This document shows positions 58,468 through 64,000 of a stretch of DNA of 64,000 nucleotides, in pieces. The notes beneath the pieces are model-generated. The model made no database searches, was not told the origin of the DNA, and saw only the letters and a program-made list of their open reading frames with translations. The DNA is from Pannonibacter carbonis (lineage in GTDB: Bacteria; Pseudomonadota; Alphaproteobacteria; Rhizobiales; Stappiaceae). Where the stretch lies: NCBI RefSeq assembly GCF_003012935.1, contig NZ_PUDR01000001.1:324182-388181 (forward strand), given 5' to 3'. The position numbers and the translations under genes were made by a program. Numbering within the stretch: position 1 is the first letter of the stretch; each line of letters starts with the position of its first letter.

Positions 58468-59874
58468 TCAGGCCGGGGTGAGGCCTGAGAACAGGAAGAC
58501 CTTGCCGGAGGTGAAATCGTAGGACGGATCTTCCCACGCGATCATCTTGCCCGGATTGAGCAGACCCTTGGGATCGGCCTCGCGCTTGAAGGCGAGCTGC
58601 ACCGCATCCGTCTGCTTCATCCCGCCCTCTTCCAGCGTGTAGCGATGCGGATTGAAGATCGGGCAGCCGGCTTCCTCGTGCAGGCGGATGATCTCGTCGA
58701 GCCTTGCTTCCGTGGTGTAACGCACGACCGGCAGGCCGAAGCAGGTGATCTTGCCATCAAAGCGCACGAACTCCAGATGTCCGGGCACCTCGTCGCCGAA
58801 GAGTTCGGTCATCTTGCGGACTTTGGCCACCTGGTCCGGATAGGGATAGAGAACCTGCAGATAGGTAATGGCCGGATCGACGCGCAGGCCGCGCAGGGTG
58901 GTGTGGTTCCAGGCCAGTTCATAGGCTGGCGGCAGGGTCTTCAGCGTCGCCTCGTCCGCCTCATCCGAGCGATAGAGGATCGAGGCGCGGCCATGCGAGG
59001 CCGTAAAGGTTGCGAAGGCATCCATCGCGAAAGGCGCGACCATGATCACCACGACCGACTGGTCCTTGCGGATGAACTTCTGGTGCCGGAGAAAATACTC
59101 ATGCGGCAGCGGCGCGGCGATGGGGGCAAGTTCCTTCAAAAGGATGCCATCCTGATTGGCCAGCGCATCGGCATAGACGACGCCGTCCATGAAGTCGTCG
59201 AAGCCAACGATAACATCGACCCAATCATAGGCCGAGGTCAGCGGCATCTCGACCTCGGTGATGACGCCATTGGTACCATAGGCGTGCATGACCTTGGACA
59301 GGTCCGCGCCCTTGAGATGCAGGACGCGCGGTTCGGCTTCCATGGTGATGACCTTGAGGCCCAGCACATTGCCAAGATCCCTGAGGCCGCCCCAGGAAAT
59401 GGAGCCGACGCCGCCGGATCCGCCAGCGATGAAGCCGCCGATGGTCGCGGTGCGATAGGTCGAGGGATGCAGGCGCAGCTCCTGACCGGAATGGGCGCGG
59501 GTTTCCTCGTCAATCTTGGAGATGATCGCGCCGGCTTCGGCCACGACGACGCCCGGGCGAACCGACAGGATGCGGTTCATTTCAGAAAGGTTGAGGATGA
59601 CGCCGCCCGACAGGGGCATGGCCTGGCCGTAGTTGCCTGTGCCGGCGCCGCGCGTTGTGACCGGAATGTCGAGAGCATAGCAGGCCTTCAGCACGCGGAT
59701 GACCTCAGCCTCGGACCTTGGCGTCACGACGAGGTCGCCGGTGACGTGATCGAGCTGCTGCTTCAGCACTGGCGAGTACCAGAAGAAGTCGCGGCTCTTC
59801 TGCTTGACGATCTGCGGATTGTCCTCGATGGCAAGGCCGGCCAGCTCGGACTTCAGGGTGTCGATAGCGCTCAT
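58468..59874 (-). CDS. FAD-binding oxidase of the GlcD/VAO type
   Basis: 468 residues. FAD_binding_4 (PCMH) domain at about 45-220 with VVTPRSEAEVIRVLKACYALDIPVTTRGAGTGNYGQAMPLSGG, SYRTATIGGFIAGGSGGVGSISWGGLRDLGN (first residue reads TYR here). The C-terminal part ends in PIFNPHRYTLEEGGMKQTD and ADPKGLLNPGKMI, the FAD-oxidase C-domain. This family oxidises 2-hydroxy acids or alcohols. The start overlaps the deaminase stop by four bases, so it is coupled. Being in a cluster with a deaminase and an ABC importer suggests oxidation of an imported nitrogen heterocycle product, an inference. Confidence 0.9.
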   Translation of the reverse strand: MSAIDTLKSELAGLAIEDNPQIVKQKSRDFFWYSPVLKQQLDHVTGDLVVTPRSEAEVIRVLKACYALDIPVTTRGAGTGNYGQAMPLSGGVILNLSEMNRILSVRPGVVVAEAGAIISKIDEETRAHSGQELRLHPSTYRTATIGGFIAGGSGGVGSISWGGLRDLGNVLGLKVITMEAEPRVLHLKGADLSKVMHAYGTNGVITEVEMPLTSAYDWVDVIVGFDDFMDGVVYADALANQDGILLKELAPIAAPLPHEYFLRHQKFIRKDQSVVVIMVAPFAMDAFATFTASHGRASILYRSDEADEATLKTLPPAYELAWNHTTLRGLRVDPAITYLQVLYPYPDQVAKVRKMTELFGDEVPGHLEFVRFDGKITCFGLPVVRYTTEARLDEIIRLHEEAGCPIFNPHRYTLEEGGMKQTDAVQLAFKREADPKGLLNPGKMIAWEDPSYDFTSGKVFLFSGLTPA

Positions 59875-61235
59875 AAGGCAACTCCTGCCATGGCTTTGGC
59901 CAGGGCTTTTGGACGCGCGGCAAGGACGGCGTCCAGTTCACGGTAATCGGGCAAAGTCCGGTCGATGGAACGGCCGGAGCGGATGACAGTGCGCGGGCCG
60001 GACGGACGAGCAAGCAGTTCGGTCCAGTTGCGGGCGCGGAACAGCATCAGATTGGCGGGCGCGCCCTCCCTGAGGCGGCCCTGCTCCGGCCGGCCGAGCA
60101 ACTCGGCCGGGGTGGTGCTGACAGTGCGGATCCAGTCGCCGACCGGATGATCCAGCTGCAGGATGCGGGTTGCCTGGGTGTAGACCTCGACGAGATCGAG
60201 ATCGCCATAGGCATAGAAGGGATCCCGCGTGTTGTCGGACGAGACGGCAACGGCAATGCCCCGCGCCTTCATCTCATGCAGCAGGGTAACCCCGCGCCAG
60301 CGCGGCGTGCGGCCGGCCTGCCGGTCCTGCAAATACATGTTGCACATGGGCAGAGAAACGATGCCGAGCCCGGCCTTTGCGACCAGATCCAGCGTGCGGT
60401 CGATCTCGTCCGGCTGCTGCCGGGCGAGCGAGCAGCAATGACCAACGACGATCCGGCCCTCGAAGCCATGGCGAATGGCGGCCTCGGCAATGTGATGCAG
60501 GGTACGGGCGTTGCAGTCGCCGGTCTCGTCGGCGTGGAAATCCAGGTCGAGGCCGCGATCCGAAGCGGCCACCATCATTGCATCGAGGTGTTCGTCAAGA
60601 CGCGGGATCATGTAGGTGACGGCGCCCAGCACGCCCCGCGCCGAAGCGACCCGGTCGGCTATGGCGGTCAGGAACCCGTCATCCGCGTCCAGCCGGTCGA
60701 TGCCGAAGAGGCAGGCGGCCTGCAGGTCGATCCGCTCGCGCCAGTCGGCACGCACTTCCTCGAACACGGGCCAGGAAATGCTCTCCTGCGGCGGAATGCT
60801 GTCGAGGTGTGTGCGGATGAGCGACGTGCCATGGGCAAAGGCGCAGCGGAGCGAGAACTCCATGCGGGCGCGCACATCCTCAGCCGTCCAGTTGGCGGTG
60901 CGATCCGCGCCAACAGCGGTGAGCGCCCCCATGAAGGTGCCATCCGGATTGGGTTGGCGCGGGCTGATGTGGCCCTTGTCGAGATGGGTGTGCATGTCGA
61001 CCAGCGTCGGCAGCACCAGCCCCTCGTCAAGGTCATAGCTGTAATCACCACAGACCGGTGCACGGCTGCCGGCGGGCGTGATCGACAGGATTGAGCCGTT
61101 TTCGAACTCGATGTCGACCAGAACGAGGGCGGCAGGATCAGGCCCAGCCACGACTGCCGGCAAAAGCGCGGCGGGAACGCGCGCCTGTCTCAGGCAGGCA
61201 GTGCCGCGAATGGGAACAGACAGGACTTCACTCAT
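59871..61235 (-). CDS. CodA-like cytosine-deaminase-family amidohydrolase
   Basis: 454 residues. Metal-binding motif MHTHLDKGHI near residue 80, then LDFHADETGDCNARTL near 220, VGHCCSLAR near 250 and AVSSDNTRDPFYAYG near 315; these hold the metal and the catalytic Glu and Asp of the cytosine deaminase/N-isopropylammelide-type amidohydrolases. Family members deaminate or hydrolyse various N-heterocycles, so cytosine itself is not assured. ATGA overlap with the FAD oxidase, three-base gap from the permease; clearly in one operon with an importer. Confidence 0.92.
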   Translation of the reverse strand: MSEVLSVPIRGTACLRQARVPAALLPAVVAGPDPAALVLVDIEFENGSILSITPAGSRAPVCGDYSYDLDEGLVLPTLVDMHTHLDKGHISPRQPNPDGTFMGALTAVGADRTANWTAEDVRARMEFSLRCAFAHGTSLIRTHLDSIPPQESISWPVFEEVRADWRERIDLQAACLFGIDRLDADDGFLTAIADRVASARGVLGAVTYMIPRLDEHLDAMMVAASDRGLDLDFHADETGDCNARTLHHIAEAAIRHGFEGRIVVGHCCSLARQQPDEIDRTLDLVAKAGLGIVSLPMCNMYLQDRQAGRTPRWRGVTLLHEMKARGIAVAVSSDNTRDPFYAYGDLDLVEVYTQATRILQLDHPVGDWIRTVSTTPAELLGRPEQGRLREGAPANLMLFRARNWTELLARPSGPRTVIRSGRSIDRTLPDYRELDAVLAARPKALAKAMAGVAL

Positions 61236-61238
61236 GGC

Positions 61239-62123
61239 TCAGTTCTCCCGGCGGATGGCGCTTTCATGCCATCGGCGCAACAGAAGATGGGACACCGCGC
61301 TGGTGAGGGCGAAAATGAGCACACCTGTCAGGGACAGGAGCAGAAGCGCGGCAAAGAGACGGGGAATGTTGAGGCGGAACTGGGACTCCAGCAGCCGGTA
61401 GGCGAGCCCGGAGTTTGCGCCGGCTGACCCGGCGGCAAACTCGGCCACCACGGCTGCAATGAGGGCAAGGCCACCGGCAATCTTCAGGCCAGCGAGAAAA
61501 TATGGCAAGGCAGCCGGGAGCTTGAGATAGCGCAGGGTCTGCCAGCGGCTGGCACCATACATCTCGAACAGGTTCAGGAGATTGTGGTCCGTCGATTTCA
61601 GCCCTTGCGTCGTGTTGGACAGAACCGGAAAGAAGGCGACGATGAAGGCGCAGATCAGCACGGCAACCTGGGTGGTGGGAGCATAGATGACGATCAGTGG
61701 CGCGATGGCCACGATCGGCGTCACCTGCAGGATGACCGCATAGGGATAGATCGCCAGTTCCACCCAACGCGACTGGGTCATGATGATCGCAAGGCCAACA
61801 CCGCCAGCCAGCGCCAGCCCAAGGGCCATGAAGGTGATCTTGAGTGTCACCAGAAGCGCGGAGGACAGCGTCGGCCAGTCATTGACCAGCGACTGGGCGA
61901 CCCGCCACGGGCTGGGCAGGATGTAATGCGGGACGTCATAGGCCGAGACGTACCAGGCCCAGAGGAGGACCAGCAGCCCCAGCATCACTGCCGGAATGAT
62001 CAGGCGCATCAGCCGGTCGCTGGCCTCCTCGGCGCGAGGTACCGGCTGCGGGGTGTCATTGTGCTGAACTGACGCGGGAGATGCCTCTTTTGCAGCCCCG
62101 TTTGCAGGATCAAGCGCGGTCAT
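61239..62123 (-). CDS. ABC transporter permease, SsuC/TauC/THI5-transporter family
   Basis: 294 residues, six membrane helices (about 40-60, 97-120, 130-150, 155-175, 220-240, 262-285). BPD_transp_1 with coupling loop EMYGASRWQTLRYLKLPAALPYFLAGLKI. ATG 62123 overlaps the ATPase stop by four bases. Family moves sulfonates, taurine, pyrimidine precursors and similar compounds. Import of the deaminase substrate is the simplest idea. Confidence 0.93.
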   Translation of the reverse strand: MTALDPANGAAKEASPASVQHNDTPQPVPRAEEASDRLMRLIIPAVMLGLLVLLWAWYVSAYDVPHYILPSPWRVAQSLVNDWPTLSSALLVTLKITFMALGLALAGGVGLAIIMTQSRWVELAIYPYAVILQVTPIVAIAPLIVIYAPTTQVAVLICAFIVAFFPVLSNTTQGLKSTDHNLLNLFEMYGASRWQTLRYLKLPAALPYFLAGLKIAGGLALIAAVVAEFAAGSAGANSGLAYRLLESQFRLNIPRLFAALLLLSLTGVLIFALTSAVSHLLLRRWHESAIRREN

Positions 62124-62956
62124 AGGTGCTCTCCCCCATCCATGGCCGCATGCAGGGCAGCGGAGGTGTGGCGGCAATGCTCGTTGTAAACCGGTGAGGT
62201 GCGGAAGGCCTCGTCGCGCGGATAGGGCGCGTCAATAGCGAGGTCACTGACAACCCGGCCCGGGCGGGACGCCATCACCACGATCCGGCTGGAGAGATAG
62301 ACGCTTTCATAGACCGAGTGGGTCACGAAGATCACCGTCCAGCCAAAGCGCTGCCACAGGCGCAGAAGGTCGTTGTTGAGCTTGAAGCGGGTGATCTCAT
62401 CAAGAGCGGCAAAGGGCTCGTCCATCAGAAGCAGCTTCGGCCGGGTCACGAGCGCGCGGGCGATGGAGACCCGCATCTTCATGCCGCCTGACAGCTCGCG
62501 CGGATAGGCATCGCGGAACTGGTCGAGACCGACCATCGACAGAGCCTCCATCACCGGCTCTTCGGCAGCCTTGCGCGGCAGGCCCTTGAGGCGCAGCGGC
62601 AGCCAGACATTCTCGAAGGCCGTGGCCCAGGGCATCAGCGTCGGCTCCTGGAAGACGAAGCTGATCTCCGGCTCTGGCTGACCGGCCGCATTGTGCTCGG
62701 AGGTTGGCCAGTCGAGGCTTCCCGATGACGGCTCGCCCAGCCCGGCGACGATGCGCAGCGCCGTCGACTTGCCGCAGCCGGAAGGCCCCAGAAGGCTGAT
62801 GAACTCACCTTGCCCGACATCAAGGGTCATGTCCTTGAGGGCGATGGTGCCGTTGGAGAAAGTTTTGGAAACGCCGTTGAGACGGACAAGCGGACGGGAC
62901 GAGGCAGGCACCCGCCCGGCGGTAACCAGGCTGGCGGTTTCAGGCACTGCGGACAT
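62120..62956 (-). CDS. ABC transporter ATP-binding protein, SsuB/TauB-like
   Basis: 278 residues. Walker A LLGPSGCGKST, Q-loop VFQEPTLMPWATAFENVWLPL, signature LSGGMKMRVSIARAL, Walker B LLLMDEPFAALDEIT and switch His in VTHSVYESVYLSSR. Two starts are possible, GTG 62965 and ATG 62956; the GGAG site is nearer the GTG, so the start could be three codons earlier. ATG overlap to the permease. Partner of the permease and THI5-like binding protein. Confidence 0.93.
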   Translation of the reverse strand: MSAVPETASLVTAGRVPASSRPLVRLNGVSKTFSNGTIALKDMTLDVGQGEFISLLGPSGCGKSTALRIVAGLGEPSSGSLDWPTSEHNAAGQPEPEISFVFQEPTLMPWATAFENVWLPLRLKGLPRKAAEEPVMEALSMVGLDQFRDAYPRELSGGMKMRVSIARALVTRPKLLLMDEPFAALDEITRFKLNNDLLRLWQRFGWTVIFVTHSVYESVYLSSRIVVMASRPGRVVSDLAIDAPYPRDEAFRTSPVYNEHCRHTSAALHAAMDGGEHL

Positions 62957-63001
62957 GGGACGCACGGGCTCCGTTCAACCAAAAGCAGGGAGGCGGTCGC
63001 T

Positions 63002-63030
63002 GGCCGGCGGGACGTGTCCCCCCGCCGGCC
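63002..63030 (-). promoter_or_regulatory. Perfect 10-bp hairpin between the binding protein and ATPase genes
   Basis: GGCCGGCGGG (63002-63011) against CCCGCCGGCC (63021-63030), nine-base loop. It starts ten nt after the binding-protein stop and has no T-run. Same location relative to a binding-protein gene as at dctP and livK. Confidence 0.65.
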
Positions 63031-63040
63031 CGGCATCATC

Positions 63041-64000
63041 TCACTTCTTCAGGTTCATGCCGACGCCCTTGCAGACGAACTCGGTCGTGTAGATCTGCTT
63101 GATGTCAACGCCTTCCTTGATGACGCCGGATTTGACCATCGCGTCATAGAAGGCCTGCTGCTTGGCATCCGTCATGCAGCCGATGCCCTTTTCCAGCGCC
63201 TCGCCGGATTCCACGAGGCCAAAGGACTTCATGGTCGCGATCGAGAAGGCGATCTGGTCATCGGTCATTTCCGGGTTGTCGGCCTTAATCAGGGCGTTGG
63301 CGGCCGTGTTGTCGCCGTAGAGATAATTGTACCAGCCTTCGATGGTGGCATCGACGAAGCGCTGTGTGAGATCCTTGTTGGCCTCGACAAAGTCCTTCCG
63401 GCCCTCGATCAGGGTGGAGTAGGTCTCGAAACCGGCATCGGCGAGCAGGAACAGCTTCGGCTTGAAGCCGCCTTCCGTCTCGATGGCGAAGGGTTCGGAC
63501 GTGATGTAACCCTGCTGCGCCGACTGCTTGTCGACCAGGAACGGACCCGGATTGAACTGGTAGGGCTTGTACTGCTCGTCCTTGAATCCCGGATAGGCCG
63601 ACTTCATCCACTGGAAATAGGATGCAAAGCCGTCCGCGCCCATGAAGATCGTCGGCAGCTTGGCCAGATCCTCGAAGGTCTCGATGCCGGTATCAGGATG
63701 GGCGATAAGGACCTGCGGGTCCTTCTGGAAGATGGCAGCAACTTCCAGGACCGGAATGTCTTCCGCCAGCGCGCTGAGCGGCTGCAGCATGTTGCCGGCC
63801 ATGTAGAACTGGATCTTGCCGGCCAGCAGCAGCGCCCGGTTGGCCGCCTGCGGCCCGCCTTGAAGGATCTCGACCTTAAGGCCGTATTTTTCATAGGTGC
63901 CGTCGGCAACGGCCTGATAGTAGCCGCCGTGCTCGGCCTGGGCGAGCCAGTTCGTGCCGAACTTCACTTCGTCAAGAGCAAGAGCGCTGGTGCTGAGGCC
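63041..64000 (-). CDS. ABC transporter substrate-binding protein, NMT1/THI5-like, cut by window edge
   Basis: At least 320 codons are in the window; the frame stays open to base 64000, so the start lies beyond the edge. The first visible residues are the end of a signal peptide, GLSTSALA then LDEVKFGTNW. THI5/NMT1 fold features: FGTNWLAQAEHGGYYQAVADGTYEKYGLKVE, ALLLAGKIQFYMAG and LLADAGFETYSTLIEGRKDFVEANKDLTQRFVDATIEGW. The GTG inside (63967) gives a spurious MKFG start and is not used. The binding proteins of this type accept pyrimidine, thiamine-precursor or aromatic compounds. First known gene of the operon with the deaminase. Confidence 0.9.
   Translation of the reverse strand, partial: GLSTSALALDEVKFGTNWLAQAEHGGYYQAVADGTYEKYGLKVEILQGGPQAANRALLLAGKIQFYMAGNMLQPLSALAEDIPVLEVAAIFQKDPQVLIAHPDTGIETFEDLAKLPTIFMGADGFASYFQWMKSAYPGFKDEQYKPYQFNPGPFLVDKQSAQQGYITSEPFAIETEGGFKPKLFLLADAGFETYSTLIEGRKDFVEANKDLTQRFVDATIEGWYNYLYGDNTAANALIKADNPEMTDDQIAFSIATMKSFGLVESGEALEKGIGCMTDAKQQAFYDAMVKSGVIKEGVDIKQIYTTEFVCKGVGMNLKK

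Noticed and set aside
63965-63967. Start codon for the THI5-like binding protein at this GTG
   Set aside because: The frame continues upstream with the end of a signal peptide (SALA then LDEVKF), so the real start is beyond the window.

Overview
The window reads as one stretch of a GC-rich alphaproteobacterial chromosome, probably from a Rhodospirillales-like or related marine/soil heterotroph. That inference rests on the family mix: tandem TRAP transporters, a Liv-type ABC cluster with two acyl-CoA ligases, DUF459, DUF2937, CobW/WD40 and a bufferin operon. Genes are packed tightly with many ATGA overlaps. I see no rRNA, tRNA, CRISPR array, insertion sequence or prophage. The only plasmid-like or addiction elements are two small toxin-antitoxin pairs. 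Taxonomy is inferred from gene content only.

Layout. 1-2.1 kb (minus): a bufferin operon, bufA1-bufB-bufC, that runs off the left edge; it makes a modified, copper-buffering periplasmic peptide. 2.7-9.0 kb (plus): glutamate synthase gltB-gltD, closed by a clear rho-independent terminator. 9.2-13.2 kb (minus): envelope genes for a DUF459 protein that has lost its SGNH catalytic residues, an MltB-type lytic transglycosylase and a BBP2-type outer-membrane barrel. 13.4-16.2 kb (plus): arabinose-5-phosphate isomerase and a MotA/MotB-like stator pair. 16.2-18.9 kb (minus): NfeD/stomatin pair and ferrochelatase.

19.1-27.8 kb (minus) is one long transcription unit: an AMP-forming fatty-acyl/aryl-CoA ligase, LivG-H-M-K-F and a PaaK-like ligase. 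Together they look like a carboxylic-acid uptake-and-activation system of unknown substrate. A soluble hybrid kinase and OmpR-type regulator lie divergently upstream of it. 30.7-37.8 kb (minus) encodes a TRAP system (dctP with enlarged dctQ and dctM) followed by a second dctQM pair that has no binding protein. A Cache-domain sensor and NarL-type regulator diverge from it. 40.1-45.4 kb holds HigBA and ParDE modules around a PuuD-like amidase, a DUF1007-NicO fusion and a Leu/Phe/Val-type dehydrogenase. 45.5-48.0 kb: LysR regulator and an HpxW-like gamma-glutamyltransferase-family enzyme. 48.0-50.8 kb: a metal-related CobW GTPase with about 39 histidines in one stretch, a WD40 protein and DUF2937. 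51.0-53.6 kb: ECF sigma factor and a membrane-anchored VWA protein. 53.6-58.3 kb: LacI and MarR regulators, a Pal-like lipoprotein, an EamA exporter and two paralogous flavodoxin-fold oxidoreductases. 58.5-64.0 kb: an FAD oxidase, a CodA-like deaminase and an SsuABC/THI5-like ABC importer whose binding protein is cut by the right edge.

The most consistent unexplained signal is a set of perfect or near-perfect GC-rich hairpins without U-tracts inside operons. Four of them sit just 3' of a gene whose product is needed in excess (bufferin peptide, livK, dctP, THI5-like binding protein). They look like a shared device for differential expression within operons.
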